From Stappia sp. TSB10P1A (GTDB taxonomy: Bacteria; Pseudomonadota; Alphaproteobacteria; Rhizobiales; Stappiaceae), in contig NZ_FYAU01000035.1 of assembly GCF_900185725.1 (NCBI RefSeq), positions 62,001 through 126,000 of the forward strand: a stretch of DNA of 64,000 nt. The letters are read 5' to 3'. Below are positions 46,768 through 56,493 of this stretch, in pieces. Positions within the stretch are counted from its first letter, which is position 1. Each line of letters begins with the position of its first letter. Position numbers and translations under genes: made by a program. The notes beneath the pieces are model-generated. The model worked only from the letters and a program-made list of their open reading frames with translations, was not told the DNA's origin and searched no databases.

Positions 46768-47466
46768 TCACCCCAGACGCGACAGCAGTGCCCGCAACTC
46801 TCCCAGATGCGCCACTTGGTGGAAGCGGTCTCGGCCGGCCGGCGTGTCGGCCTGTTCCAGCGCCCAGGTGATCTCGTAAGGCACATGGACGCCGTGGCTG
46901 CCGGCATCGAGTGCCGGCACGATGTCCGACTTCAGCGAATTGCCGACCATCATCGCGCGCCCGGCGCCGTCGCCGTGGCGGGAAAACAGCGTGCGATAGG
47001 TGTCGACGGTCTTTTCCGGCACGATCTCGACCGCATCGAAATGCTCGGCCAGTCCCGATTCCGCGATCTTGCGCTCCTGGTCGAAGAGGTCACCCTTGGT
47101 GATCAGAACGAGGCGGAAATTGCCGGACAGGGCGGCCAGCGTCTCCTCCACATGCGGGAGCGGTTCCACCGGGTGGGAGAGGATGTCGCGGCCGGCCTCG
47201 AGGATCTGTCCGATCACCGAGGCGGGTGCCTTGCCTTCGGTCACCTCGATGGCGGTCTCGATCATCGACAGGGTGAAGCCCTTCACGCCATAGCCGTAAA
47301 GGCGCAGGTTGCGGCGCTCCGCCGCCAGCAGGCGTTCCGTCAGGTTCTCCGGATCGCTGTAGTCGGCAAGCAGGCCGGTGAACCGCTCTTCCGTCAGGCG
47401 GAAATTGCGCTCGTTGTGCCAGAGCGTGTCGTCGGCATCGAAGCCGATGGTCGTCAGCGTCACCAT
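46768..47466 (-). CDS. HAD-family hydrolase
   Basis: Phosphatase-like enzyme of unknown substrate. The 232-residue product has motif I GFDADDTLWHNE at about 8-19, a helical cap, motif II LVLITKGD and motif III/IV MVGNSLKSDI. The start at MVTLTTIGFD gives the standard N-terminus; the much longer open frame upstream is the antiparallel reading of the ABC-F gene. Lies 20 bp after the ABC-F stop on the same strand. Confidence 0.9.
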   Translation of the reverse strand: MVTLTTIGFDADDTLWHNERNFRLTEERFTGLLADYSDPENLTERLLAAERRNLRLYGYGVKGFTLSMIETAIEVTEGKAPASVIGQILEAGRDILSHPVEPLPHVEETLAALSGNFRLVLITKGDLFDQERKIAESGLAEHFDAVEIVPEKTVDTYRTLFSRHGDGAGRAMMVGNSLKSDIVPALDAGSHGVHVPYEITWALEQADTPAGRDRFHQVAHLGELRALLSRLG

Positions 47467-47486
47467 GATCGTTCCTCGCGCAGCCC

Positions 47487-49385
47487 TCAGCCGTCTTCCA
47501 GTTCGGTCGACAGTTCCAGCCACTGCTCCTCCGTGCGGGTGAGCTTCTTCTCCAGATAGGCCCGCTCCTTGGCGAACTTCGTTGCCCGTTCCGCATCCTT
47601 GCGGAAGAAGTCGGGATCGGCCAGCGCCTCGTCGAGCTTGCCGATTTTTTCCTGCAGGCGGGCGATTTCCTTTTCCGCCGCCTGGATCTCCTTGCGCAGC
47701 GGGGCCTGGCGGGCGCGCCGTTCGGCCGCCGAGCGGCGCTTGTCCTGGGCCTTGCGTTCGTCCTCGGTCTCGGCGGGGGCAGCGCTTTTTGCCGCGTCGC
47801 GCCCGTTGCCGCGCTCGGCCTTGTCCTTCTGCAGGATGAGGCGGCGATAGTCCTCCATGTCGCCGTCGAAGCTGCGCACGCCGCCGTCGGCGACCAGCCA
47901 CAGCCGGTCCGCGCAGGCCTCCACCAGGTGGCGGTCGTGCGAGATCAGGATCACCGCCCCGTCGAACGCGTTGACCGCCTGGATCAGCGCCTCGCGGCTC
48001 TCGATGTCGAGGTGATTGGTCGGCTCGTCGAGGATCAGGAGGTGCGGTCCATGGAACGTCGCCAGGCCGAGCAGCAGGCGCGCCTTCTCGCCGCCCGACA
48101 GGTCGCGCGCCGGCGTCTCCATGCGGCTGGTCGGCAGGCCGAAGCGGGCAACGCGGGCGCGCACCTTCGCCTCCGGCGCGTCCGGCATCAGTCGGCGGAC
48201 ATGGGCGACGGGACTGTCGGCGGGCACCAGTTCGTCGAGCTGGTGCTGGGCGAAGAAGGCGACCTTCAGCTTGGTGGCGCGGGTGATCTCGCCGGACTGC
48301 CGCTCCAGCCGCCCGGCGATCAGCTTGGCGAAGGTCGACTTGCCGTTGCCGTTGGAGCCGAGCAGGGCGATGCGGTCGTCATTGTCGATGTTGAGCGACA
48401 GGCGCGACAGGATGGTCGTGTCGCCATAGCCGACGGCGACATTCTCCAGCCGGATGATCGGCGGGGCGAGCCGGCCGTCCGGATCGGGGAAGGAGATCGG
48501 CAGCGCGTCCGTCTCCACCACCGCGGCGATCGGCTCCATCTTCTCCAGCATCTTCAGCCGCGACTGCGCCTGGCGTGCCTTGGTCGCCTTGGCGCGGAAG
48601 CGGTCGACGAAGGCTTGCATGTGCTTGCGCTGGGCTTCCTGCTTCTCGCGGTTCTTCTCCTGCAGCAGCAGCGACTCGCGCCGCTGCCGGTCGAAGCTGT
48701 CATAGCCGCCGCGATAGAAGGTCAGCTTCAACTGGTCGAGATGGACGATGGAATCGACCGCCTTGTTGAGCAGGTCGCGGTCGTGGCTGATCAGCAGCAC
48801 CTGGTGCGGGTAGCGGGCGATGTAGCTTTCCAGCCAGAGCGTGCCTTCCAGGTCGAGATAGTTGGTCGGCTCGTCGAGCAGCAGGAGGTCCGGCTCGGAG
48901 AACAGCACGGCCGCCAGCGCCACGCGCATGCGCCATCCGCCGGAAAAGGACGAGCAGGGCCGGGCCTGCGCCTCGGCGTCGAAGCCGAGGCCGGCGAGGA
49001 TGCGCGCCGCGCGTGCCTCCGCCGTATGGGCGTCGATATCGGCAAGCCGGGTGTGGATCTCGGCGATGCGCAGCGGGTCTGTAGCCGTCTCGGCTTCCTG
49101 CAGCAGGCGCGCGCGCTCGGTGTCGGCGGCCAGCACCACCTCGACCAGCGTCTGCTCCGTGCCTGGCGCCTCCTGCGCCACCTGGCCGATGCGCAGGCCC
49201 TTGGGCACGCGGATCTCGCCGCTTTCGGGCGCGGCCTCGCCGGTGATCAGGCGGAACAGGGTGGACTTGCCGGCGCCGTTGCGGCCGATGAAGCCGGTCT
49301 TGGCGCCCGAGGGCAGCAAGACGCTCGCCCGCTCCAGCAGCGTGCGTCCGGCAATCCTGTAGGTGAGGTCGGTGATCTGCAGCAT
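47487..49385 (-). CDS. ABC-F family ATPase (YheS/Uup-like)
   Basis: Soluble ATPase with two ABC domains and no membrane domain, of the class that acts on ribosomes. The 632-residue product starts MLQITDLTYRIAGRTLL. Walker A motifs are GRNGAGKST and GSNGNGKST, signatures SGGWRMR and LSGGEKAR, and Walker B plus EPTN loops occur twice (LLLLDEPTNYLDL, LLILDEPTNHLDI). The inter-domain linker is about 90 residues and Lys/Arg/Gln-rich. The C-terminal coiled coil (about 540-630) resembles YheS/Uup. Specific role not assignable. Confidence 0.93.
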   Translation of the reverse strand: MLQITDLTYRIAGRTLLERASVLLPSGAKTGFIGRNGAGKSTLFRLITGEAAPESGEIRVPKGLRIGQVAQEAPGTEQTLVEVVLAADTERARLLQEAETATDPLRIAEIHTRLADIDAHTAEARAARILAGLGFDAEAQARPCSSFSGGWRMRVALAAVLFSEPDLLLLDEPTNYLDLEGTLWLESYIARYPHQVLLISHDRDLLNKAVDSIVHLDQLKLTFYRGGYDSFDRQRRESLLLQEKNREKQEAQRKHMQAFVDRFRAKATKARQAQSRLKMLEKMEPIAAVVETDALPISFPDPDGRLAPPIIRLENVAVGYGDTTILSRLSLNIDNDDRIALLGSNGNGKSTFAKLIAGRLERQSGEITRATKLKVAFFAQHQLDELVPADSPVAHVRRLMPDAPEAKVRARVARFGLPTSRMETPARDLSGGEKARLLLGLATFHGPHLLILDEPTNHLDIESREALIQAVNAFDGAVILISHDRHLVEACADRLWLVADGGVRSFDGDMEDYRRLILQKDKAERGNGRDAAKSAAPAETEDERKAQDKRRSAAERRARQAPLRKEIQAAEKEIARLQEKIGKLDEALADPDFFRKDAERATKFAKERAYLEKKLTRTEEQWLELSTELEDG

Positions 49386-49525
49386 GGGCGGATCAATGGC
49401 CGGAAATGCCTGCCTGCGCAAGGGGGAGGAGAGGGCGAGGGCAGGTCGGCGAAAGGCCGATTGCAAGCCGGCGCGAACGCGGCCTAGCATGGACGGCAAC
49501 CTGTTCCAGAAGAGGGGAAACAGAC

Positions 49526-50350
49526 ATGTGCGTTCCAGGATGCCAGGAAGTCGTTGCCCGCCGGCTGAGCCGCCGCGGATTGCTGAAGGGGCTCGTCGGC
49601 ACGACGGCGGGCGCCGCGGCGTTCGCGGCCTTTCCGCCGCCGCGTCCCGCCCTTGCCTCGGACATCTCGTTCGGCCGGGTCGTCGACCTCACTCATGCGC
49701 TTGGCGAGGATTTCCCGACCTTCTTCGGCAAGCCGCAGTTGCGCATGGAGAGGACGGCCGAGTTTTCCAAGGACGGCTTCAACATGTACCAGTGGCATCT
49801 CGACGAGCACACCGGTACCCATCTCGATGCGCCGCTGCATTTCTCCGCCGACGGGGTGGGGGCGGACGAGATCCCGACCGACCAGCTGGTCGTGCCGCTC
49901 GTGGTGGTGGACATTCGCGAGAAGGCGGAGGCCAATCCCGACTACCAGCTCTCCATCGGCGACCTGCGGGCCTTCGAGACAGCGCATGGCGATCTTCCGG
50001 CCGGCGGCTGTGTCGCCATGAACTCGGGCTGGGCGCAGCATGTGGCGAGCGAGCGCTACCGCAATGCCGATGCCGACGGCGGCATGCACTTTCCCGGCTT
50101 CTCCAAGGAGGCCTGCCTCTACATGATGGACAAGGGCGTGGTCGGCATGGCGGTCGACACGCTGTCGCTGGACCACGGCGCATCCAAGACCTTCGATGTG
50201 CACTACACCTGGCTGCCGTCCGGCCGCTGGGGGCTGGAATGCCTTGCCGGCCTCGACGAGGTGCCGGCCACCGGCGCGACGCTGGTTCTGGGAGCCCCGA
50301 AGATCAAGGGCGCGACCGGCGGGCCGAGCCGGGTCTTCGCGCTGGTGTGA
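49526..50350 (+). CDS. Cyclase-family hydrolase with Tat signal
   Basis: Member of the kynurenine-formamidase-like cyclase family. The metal-binding motif is present as HTGTHLDAPLHF. The 274-residue product carries a twin-arginine signal (RRLSRRGLLKGLVGTTAGAAA) ending near PALA, so it is probably exported folded with its metal. That is uncommon for this mostly cytoplasmic family, and the substrate is unknown. The start at MCVPGC follows GAGGGG. Stands between the ABC-F and glnA genes. Confidence 0.85.
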   Translation: MCVPGCQEVVARRLSRRGLLKGLVGTTAGAAAFAAFPPPRPALASDISFGRVVDLTHALGEDFPTFFGKPQLRMERTAEFSKDGFNMYQWHLDEHTGTHLDAPLHFSADGVGADEIPTDQLVVPLVVVDIREKAEANPDYQLSIGDLRAFETAHGDLPAGGCVAMNSGWAQHVASERYRNADADGGMHFPGFSKEACLYMMDKGVVGMAVDTLSLDHGASKTFDVHYTWLPSGRWGLECLAGLDEVPATGATLVLGAPKIKGATGGPSRVFALV

Positions 50351-50375
50351 TCTGGTCCTTGCGGACCGCGAAACG

Positions 50376-50406
50376 AAAAACCCCCGGCGGATGACCGTCG
50401 GGGGCT
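50376..50406. terminator. Terminator between the cyclase gene and glnA
   Basis: Stem CCCCCGGCGG/CCGTCGGGGG with an ATGA loop, followed on the minus strand by TTTTTCGTTT. It lies 38 bp after the glnA stop and 26 bp after the cyclase stop on the other strand. Confidence 0.8.
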
Positions 50407-50443
50407 TCGAGAGGCGATGATCGCTTGGCCGGAGCCTTGCGGA

Positions 50444-51853
50444 TCAGACCGAGTAGTACATGTCGTACTCGACCGGATGCGGCGTCATCTCGTACCGCAT
50501 GTTCTCTTCCATCTTCAGGTCGATATAGGCGTCGATCTGGTCGTCGTCCATGACACCACCGGCCTTCAGGAACTCGCGGTCGGCGTCGAGCGACTCCAGA
50601 GCCTCGCGGAGCGAACCGCAGACGGTCGGGATTTCCTTCAGCTCCTCCGGCGGCAGGTCGTAGAGGTTCTTGTCCATCGCGTCGCCCGGATGGATCTTGT
50701 TCTTGATGCCGTCGAGGCCGGCCATCAGCATCGACGCGAAGGCGAGATACGGGTTGGCCGAGGGATCCGGGAAGCGGACCTCGATGCGCTTTGCCTTCGG
50801 GGAGGAGGTGAAGGGGATGCGGCAGGAGGCCGAGCGGTTGCGCGAGGAATAGGCCAGCAGCACCGGCGCCTCGTAGCCCGGGACCAGACGCTTGTAGGAG
50901 TTGGTCGACGGGTTGGTAAAGGCGTTCAGGGCCTTGGCATGCTTGAGGATGCCGCCGATGTAGTAGAGGCAGGTCTCGGACAGATCCGCATACTGGTTGC
51001 CGGCGAAGACGGGCTTGCCATCCTTCCAGATCGACTGGTGCACGTGCATGCCGGTGCCGTTGTCGCCGAAGATCGGCTTGGGCATGAAGGTCGCGGTCTT
51101 GCCATAGGCATGGGCGACCTGATGCACGACGTACTTGTAGATCTGCATCTTGTCGGCGTTGCGGGTCAGCGTGTCGAACTTGATGCCGAGCTCGTGCTGG
51201 GCCGCGGCCACCTCGTGGTGGTGCTTCTCGACGGTGACGCCCATCTCGGTCAGGACGGTCAGCATCTCCGACCGGATGTCCTGGCAGCTATCGATCGGCG
51301 GGACCGGGAAATAGCCGCCCTTCGTGCGCGGACGGTGGCCGAGGTTGCCGGTCTCGTATTCCGAGCCCATGTTCGACGGCAGTTCCATGCTGTCGATCTT
51401 GAAGCCGGTGTTGTACGGGTCGGACGTGAAGCGGACGTCGTCAAAGATGAAGAACTCGGCTTCCGGGCCGACGAAGACGGTGTCGCCGACGCCGAGCGAG
51501 CTGACATAGGCCTCGGCCTTCTTGGCGGTCGTGCGCGGGTCGCGGTTGTAGGCCTCGCCAGAGACCGGATCGACGATGTCGCAGATGATCGAGATGGTCG
51601 ACTGGGCAAAGAACGGATCGACGTGGACCGTGTCCGGATCGAGCACGAGCATCATGTCGGACTCGTTGATCGCCTTCCAGCCGGCGATGGACGAGCCGTC
51701 GAAGGCGACGCCTTCCGCGAACATGTCCTCATCGACCAGGCCCGCATCCATGGTCACGTGCTGCAGCTTGCCGCGCGGATCGGAGAACCGCAGGTCGACG
51801 AACTTGATGTCCTTGTCCTTGATCTGCTTGAGAATGTCGCTGGCGCTCGTCAT
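50444..51853 (-). CDS. glnA: Glutamine synthetase type I
   Basis: Makes glutamine from glutamate, ammonia and ATP; a dodecamer. The 469-residue product begins [21 protein letters not shown] and has the signature FDGSSIAGW, the ATP-binding [16 protein letters not shown] and the adenylylation-site tyrosine in [10 protein letters not shown], so regulation by GlnE is expected. A glnB gene lies 127 bp upstream on the same strand. Confidence 0.98.
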   Translation of the reverse strand: MTSASDILKQIKDKDIKFVDLRFSDPRGKLQHVTMDAGLVDEDMFAEGVAFDGSSIAGWKAINESDMMLVLDPDTVHVDPFFAQSTISIICDIVDPVSGEAYNRDPRTTAKKAEAYVSSLGVGDTVFVGPEAEFFIFDDVRFTSDPYNTGFKIDSMELPSNMGSEYETGNLGHRPRTKGGYFPVPPIDSCQDIRSEMLTVLTEMGVTVEKHHHEVAAAQHELGIKFDTLTRNADKMQIYKYVVHQVAHAYGKTATFMPKPIFGDNGTGMHVHQSIWKDGKPVFAGNQYADLSETCLYYIGGILKHAKALNAFTNPSTNSYKRLVPGYEAPVLLAYSSRNRSASCRIPFTSSPKAKRIEVRFPDPSANPYLAFASMLMAGLDGIKNKIHPGDAMDKNLYDLPPEELKEIPTVCGSLREALESLDADREFLKAGGVMDDDQIDAYIDLKMEENMRYEMTPHPVEYDMYYSV

Positions 51854-51979
51854 TTAAGATGTTCCCTGTTTTCCTTGGGGTCGGTCCCGTTGGGGGTCTT
51901 GCAGAGGGCGGCTGTGGCATGAGGCCCGCAAGGGCCGGCCGGGCTGCCCGGAAGTGTGGCCGAAAATTCGACCGGAGCC

Positions 51980-52336
<357 letters not shown>

Positions 52337-52388
52337 TCATTCGGTTTCGAAATGCCGGCCGTTCCGGGCCTGTGCCATCCCCTGACTA

Positions 52389-52404
52389 GCACGCCCCGTG
52401 CCAA
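52389..52404 (-). promoter_or_regulatory. Sigma-54 promoter of glnB(A)
   Basis: On the minus strand, TTGGCACGGGGCGTGCTA has GG and GC at the correct -24/-12 spacing of the TGGCACG-N4-TTGC consensus, with one mismatch in the -12 box (GTGC). Predicted start near 52377, 60 bp before glnB. Confidence 0.65.
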
Positions 52405-52488
52405 GTTTGCCTGCCGAAAAAAGAGCCTGCAAATCGGGCAGTCTCCGCAGGGTTTTCGCGATGGTCCGGCGGCCGTCGATCTGAGTAT

Positions 52489-52523
52489 GACCAAATATTG
52501 GTCTGATTGCCCAATATTTATGC
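52489..52523. promoter_or_regulatory. Two candidate NtrC enhancer sites
   Basis: Imperfect dyads GACCAAATATTGGTC (52489-52503) and GCCCAATATTTATGC (52509-52523), each of the 15-bp length of an NtrC site, centred 20 bp apart. They lie about 119 and 139 bp upstream of the predicted sigma-54 start, the range typical for NtrC at glnA and glnB promoters. Each matches the enterobacterial consensus at only about half its positions. Confidence 0.4.
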
Positions 52524-52725
52524 GAATCTCCGTGCGTTCGACGGGGGGTGAGACGAGGGCGGTGGGGATGGAACCTGCCACAATCCTGATCGCACCGCTC
52601 AAATCGCGGGCAGGCCCTGGTCGCCGCCCGGATGTGGAAAGCGGCTTGCACGGCTGCTGCAATCGGCGAAACTCGTGCCGGCACAGCCTGCATGGCATGA
52701 ACTCGGCAAACACGGGGAGAGGGGA

Positions 52726-53148
52726 ATGCGGATCGAGGCGCTCGACCATCTGGTTCTGACGGTCGCGGATATCGACGAGACCGTCGGCTTCTATTGCGGC
52801 GTGCTGGGCATGGAGGAGGTGGTGTTCGGCGGCGGCCGGCGGGCGCTGCGCTTCGGCGCCCAGAAGATCAACCTGCACCTGGCGGGCGCCGAGTTCTCGC
52901 CGGCGGCAAAGCGTCCGACCCCGGGGGCGGGCGACCTGTGCTTTCTCGTTGCCTCGCTGGACGCCGCCATCGCCCGGTTGCATGAGACCGGCGTGCCGAT
53001 CGAGGAAGGGCCGGTGTCGCGCACCGGAGCGCTGTCGCCGCTGCGGTCCGTCTATGTCCGCGATCCCGACGGCAATCTGATCGAACTTTCCGAACCGCAG
53101 GCGGTGGTGATTGCCGGCGCGGCGCCTGCGGCGGGGGAGGGAGCTTGA
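52726..53148 (+). CDS. VOC (glyoxalase/dioxygenase-fold) protein
   Basis: Metal-dependent vicinal-oxygen-chelate domain of unknown substrate. The 140-residue product begins RIEALDHLVLTVADIDETVGFY and closes with SVYVRDPDGNLIELSE; the usual ligands (H8, and the glutamate in LIELSE) are visible. A strong GGAGAGGGG precedes the ATG. It overlaps nnr by 4 bp. Confidence 0.88.
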   Translation: MRIEALDHLVLTVADIDETVGFYCGVLGMEEVVFGGGRRALRFGAQKINLHLAGAEFSPAAKRPTPGAGDLCFLVASLDAAIARLHETGVPIEEGPVSRTGALSPLRSVYVRDPDGNLIELSEPQAVVIAGAAPAAGEGA

Positions 53149-54683
53149 TCGAGCTTCTGACTCCGCGGGAAATGGGCCGCGCCGATGCGCTGGCCATTGC
53201 CGGCGGCGTGCCGGGCATCGAGCTGATGCGCCGGGCCGGGCTGGCGGTCGCGGATGCCTGCAGCCGGATCGTCGGCCATTCCGGCCAGGTTCTGGTGCTG
53301 GCCGGCCCCGGAAACAACGGCGGCGACGGCTTCGTCGCGGCGAAGGTGCTGCGCCAGCGTGGCTATCGGGTCGAGGTGCTGCTGCTTGGAGATCCGGAGC
53401 GGCTCGCGGGCGACTCGCGGCTTGCCTTCTCCGATATGATCGCCGCCGGCCTTCGCGCCGCGGTGCTTTCCCATGACACGCTGGGTCTCGTGCCGGGGCA
53501 GGCGTCGCTGGTAGTCGACGCGCTGTTCGGCGCCGGTCTTGCGCGCGCGCCGGAGGGGCTGGCGGCGGAGGCGATCCAGCGGGTCAATGCGTCCGGACTG
53601 CCGGTGCTGGCCGTCGATCTGCCGTCCGGCGTGGACGGGGCGAGCGGCGGGGCGCCGGGCGCGGTGATCCGCGCGAGCCGGACGGTGACCTTCTTCCGCC
53701 TCAAGCCCGGCCATCTGCTGTTGCCGGGGCGGTTGCTTGCCGGCCGGGTGGAACTTGCCGACATCGGCATCCCGGCTTCGGTCCTTGCCGAGGCGCATGG
53801 CGCTGAGCACGGAAAGGTCTGGCGCAATGATCCGGCGCTATGGGGCGGGGCGATCCGCCCGCCAGCGCTCGACGGCCACAAATACGCGCGCGGCCATGCG
53901 GTGGTCGTCTCCGGGCCGGCGCTGTCGACCGGCGCGGCACGGCTGGCGGCCGGTGCCGCGCTGAGGTCCGGGGCCGGGCTCGTCACGGTTGCCACTCCGC
54001 CCTCGGCCGCGCTGGTCAATGCCAGCCATCTGACGGCGGTGATGGTGCGATCCTTCCGGGGCGGCGAGGGGCTCTGCGAGATGCTGGCCGACCGGCGCCT
54101 GAACGCGGTGGCGCTGGGACCGGGCGCCGGGGTCGGGGAGGAGACGCTTGCGCTTGCGCTTTCCTGCCTTGCCGGCGCGCGCGCGGTGCTGCTCGATGCC
54201 GATGCCATCACCTCCTTCGCCGGGCAGGCGGACAGGCTTGCCGGCGCTGTCGCCGCAAGAGCGGGTGAGAGGGCGGCGGACGTGGTGTTGACGCCGCATG
54301 ACGGGGAGTTCGCGCGCCTTTTCGGCGAGGGCACCGCAGCCGATGCCGGAGCCTCGCGGCTGGCCCGTGCGCGCGCCGGCGCCAGGGCCGCCGGCGCCGT
54401 GGTGGTGCTGAAGGGGGCGGACACGGTGATTGCCGCGCCGGACGGGCGGGCGGCGATCAACGACAATGCTCCCGCCTGGCTCGCCACCGCCGGCTCCGGC
54501 GATGTGCTGTCCGGCATCATTACCGGCCTCCTGGCGCAGGGACTGGACGGCTTTGCCGCGGCCTGCGCGGGCGTCTGGCTGCATGGCCGCGCCGGGGCGC
54601 TGGCCGGCGCGGCGCTGACGGCGGAGGATCTTGAGCCGGCCTTGCGGCAGACGCTTGTGGAGTTCTTTTCCGCCGGGCGCTGA
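53145..54683 (+). CDS. nnr: Bifunctional NAD(P)H-hydrate epimerase/dehydratase
   Basis: Repairs damaged NAD(P)H hydrates. The 512-residue product fuses an N-terminal epimerase (YjeF_N, about 1-210, with GPGNNGGDGFVAA) to a C-terminal ADP-dependent dehydratase (about 220-505, with LTPHDGEFARLF and TAGSGDVLSGIITGLLAQG). The start is TTG at 53145, overlapping the VOC gene's TGA as TTGA. Association with glnB is common in alphaproteobacteria. Confidence 0.95.
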   Translation: MIELLTPREMGRADALAIAGGVPGIELMRRAGLAVADACSRIVGHSGQVLVLAGPGNNGGDGFVAAKVLRQRGYRVEVLLLGDPERLAGDSRLAFSDMIAAGLRAAVLSHDTLGLVPGQASLVVDALFGAGLARAPEGLAAEAIQRVNASGLPVLAVDLPSGVDGASGGAPGAVIRASRTVTFFRLKPGHLLLPGRLLAGRVELADIGIPASVLAEAHGAEHGKVWRNDPALWGGAIRPPALDGHKYARGHAVVVSGPALSTGAARLAAGAALRSGAGLVTVATPPSAALVNASHLTAVMVRSFRGGEGLCEMLADRRLNAVALGPGAGVGEETLALALSCLAGARAVLLDADAITSFAGQADRLAGAVAARAGERAADVVLTPHDGEFARLFGEGTAADAGASRLARARAGARAAGAVVVLKGADTVIAAPDGRAAINDNAPAWLATAGSGDVLSGIITGLLAQGLDGFAAACAGVWLHGRAGALAGAALTAEDLEPALRQTLVEFFSAGR

Positions 54684-54808
54684 GAGGGCGTTGCAGTCGG
54701 CCGTAAGTTCGTTGCAAAGCCTGTCGACAGACCCCGTTTTTTCTTTGACCGCGCCGGGCGGGGTGCTATAGAGGCCGCGCCTTGACTTCGGGCGCTTGAA
54801 AGCATGTC

Positions 54809-54893
54809 GCGGGCGTGGTGGAACTGGTAGACACGCCAGATTTAGGTTCTGGTGGCGCAAGCCGTGGGGGTTCAAGTCCCTCCGCCCGCACCA
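54809..54893 (+). tRNA. tRNA-Leu (anticodon TAG)
   Basis: 85 nt including an encoded CCA. Acceptor GCGGGCG pairs with CGCCCGC at 54883-54889; anticodon stem CCAGA/TCTGG with loop TTTAGGT puts the anticodon TAG at 54843-54845; a class II variable arm and the GTTCAAGTC T-loop are present. It lies upstream of tig on the same strand. Confidence 0.97.
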
Positions 54894-55017
54894 CGTCAGG
54901 CCTCAGGCGATGCGCTCCCGTTTTGGCAGCGAAACCGGTCAGGCAATCCCGAAGCGGGCCATACAATCACAAGAGCAGTCGGAAAGACGTTCTCGATCAA
55001 GGACGAAGCACACGACC

Positions 55018-56358
55018 ATGCAGGTAACCGAAACGCTGGCCGAGGGGCTGAAACGCGAACTGAAAGTCGTCATTCCGGCGTCTGAGCTTGCTAGCCGCCT
55101 CGAAACCTACCTTGACGACCTCAAGGACAAGGTGAAGATCAAGGGCTTCCGGCCGGGCAAGGTGCCGGCTGCGCACCTGAAGCGCCTCTATGGGCGCCAG
55201 GCGACCGCCGAGATCCTCAACGAGCTTCTGAACGAGACCACCCGCAAGGCGGTCGAGGAGCGCAACGAGAAGCCGGCGCTGCAGCCCGAGATCGATCTGC
55301 CGGACGGCGACGCCGAGGCGATCCTGTCCGGCTCCGCCGACATTTCGTTCAAGATGAGCTACGACATCCTGCCGGAGTTCGAGCTGATCGACTTCAAGAC
55401 GGTCGAGATCGAGCGCCCGGTGGTCGAGATCGCCGATGCGGAGATCGACGAGCAGATCGCCCGGATCGCCGAGAGCAACAAGCCGTTCGAGACCAAGGAC
55501 GGCGCGGCTGAGGAGGGCGACCGCGTCCTCATGAGCTATCTCGGCAAGCTGGACGGCACCCCGTTCGACGGCGGCGCCGACGAGAACGGCCAGTTGGTGC
55601 TCGGCTCCAAGCAGTTCATCCCCGGCTTCGAGGAGCAGCTCGTCGGTCTGAAGGCCGGTGACGAGAAGGTCATCGAGGTGTCCTTCCCCGAGGACTATCC
55701 GGCCAAGCACCTGGCCGGCAAGCCGGTCACCTTCGACATCGTCGTCAAGGAAGTCCAGGCGCCGGGCGAGGTGGCGATCGATGACGACTTCGCCAAGGGC
55801 CTCGGCCTTGAGGGTCTCGACAAGCTGAAGGAGATCATCCGCGGCCAGATCGAGAGCCAGTATGGCGCGATGACCCGTCAGAAGGTGAAGCGCCAGCTTC
55901 TCGACAAGCTGGACGAGGTCTACCGGTTCGACCTGCCCGAGCGGCTGGTGCAGTCCGAGTTCGACGGCGTGTGGCGCCAGGTCGAGCAGGACATGCAGCG
56001 CTCCGGCAAGAGCTTCGAGGACGAGGAGACGACCGAGGACGAGGCGCGCGGCGAGTATCGCAAGATCGCCGAGCGGCGTGTTCGTCTCGGTCTGGTCCTG
56101 TCCGAGGTCGGCGAGCAGAATCAGGTCAAGGTGACCGACGAGGAGGTGCAGCGCGCCCTCTACGAGAAGGTTCGCCAGTTCCCCGGCCAGGAGAAGCAGG
56201 TCTTCGACTTCTACCGCAACAACCCGACGGCGCTCGCCAGCCTGCAGGCGCCGATCTACGAGGAGAAGGTCGTCGACTATATCCTCGAGCTTGCCAAGGT
56301 TACCGACAAGACGGTCACCAAGGACGAGCTGATGGCGGATGACGAGGACGAGGCCTGA
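55018..56358 (+). CDS. tig: Trigger factor
   Basis: Ribosome-bound chaperone and peptidyl-prolyl isomerase. The 446-residue product starts MQVTETLAEGLKRELKVVIP and has the ribosome-docking motif KGFRPGKVP (about 42-50), an FKBP-type domain (about 150-245, with GDRVLMSYLGKLDG), and a helical C-terminal chaperone domain with an acidic tail. The start follows AAGGACG; the long open frame upstream runs back across the tRNA and is not used. First gene of the tig-clpP-clpX-lon set. Confidence 0.97.
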   Translation: MQVTETLAEGLKRELKVVIPASELASRLETYLDDLKDKVKIKGFRPGKVPAAHLKRLYGRQATAEILNELLNETTRKAVEERNEKPALQPEIDLPDGDAEAILSGSADISFKMSYDILPEFELIDFKTVEIERPVVEIADAEIDEQIARIAESNKPFETKDGAAEEGDRVLMSYLGKLDGTPFDGGADENGQLVLGSKQFIPGFEEQLVGLKAGDEKVIEVSFPEDYPAKHLAGKPVTFDIVVKEVQAPGEVAIDDDFAKGLGLEGLDKLKEIIRGQIESQYGAMTRQKVKRQLLDKLDEVYRFDLPERLVQSEFDGVWRQVEQDMQRSGKSFEDEETTEDEARGEYRKIAERRVRLGLVLSEVGEQNQVKVTDEEVQRALYEKVRQFPGQEKQVFDFYRNNPTALASLQAPIYEEKVVDYILELAKVTDKTVTKDELMADDEDEA

Positions 56359-56387
56359 TCCTCGCGGTGTCATGACGGTTTGACGGA

Positions 56388-56414
56388 CCGGCCCCGGACG
56401 ACCTCCGGGGCCGG
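56388..56414 (+). terminator. Hairpin after tig
   Basis: Perfect 11-bp stem (CCGGCCCCGGA with its complement) and a 5-nt loop, 30 bp after the tig stop. No T-tract follows, so termination may be partial. Confidence 0.55.
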
Positions 56415-56454
56415 ATTCGCAAGGAAAGGCAGCCTTATCACTCGCGCTTTAACC

Positions 56455-56485
56455 CTTGTTCGCGGCCCGTCAGCACCTATCTTCC
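56455..56485 (+). promoter_or_regulatory. RpoH (sigma-32) heat-shock promoter of clpP
   Basis: CTTG (56455-56458), exactly 17 bp, then CCTATCTTCC (56476-56485), which matches nine of the ten positions of the alphaproteobacterial RpoH pattern CTTG-N17/18-CYTATNTNNG. About 160 bp upstream of clpP. Confidence 0.65.
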
Positions 56486-56493
56486 GATACGCG

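Noticed and set aside
46768-47901. 377-residue HAD protein with an N-terminal extension
   Set aside because: The extra 145 residues are the antiparallel reading of the ABC-F gene's 3' end; the HAD fold starts at 47466.
54796-56358. Trigger factor extended to 520 residues
   Set aside because: The extension would be translated from the tRNA-Leu gene.
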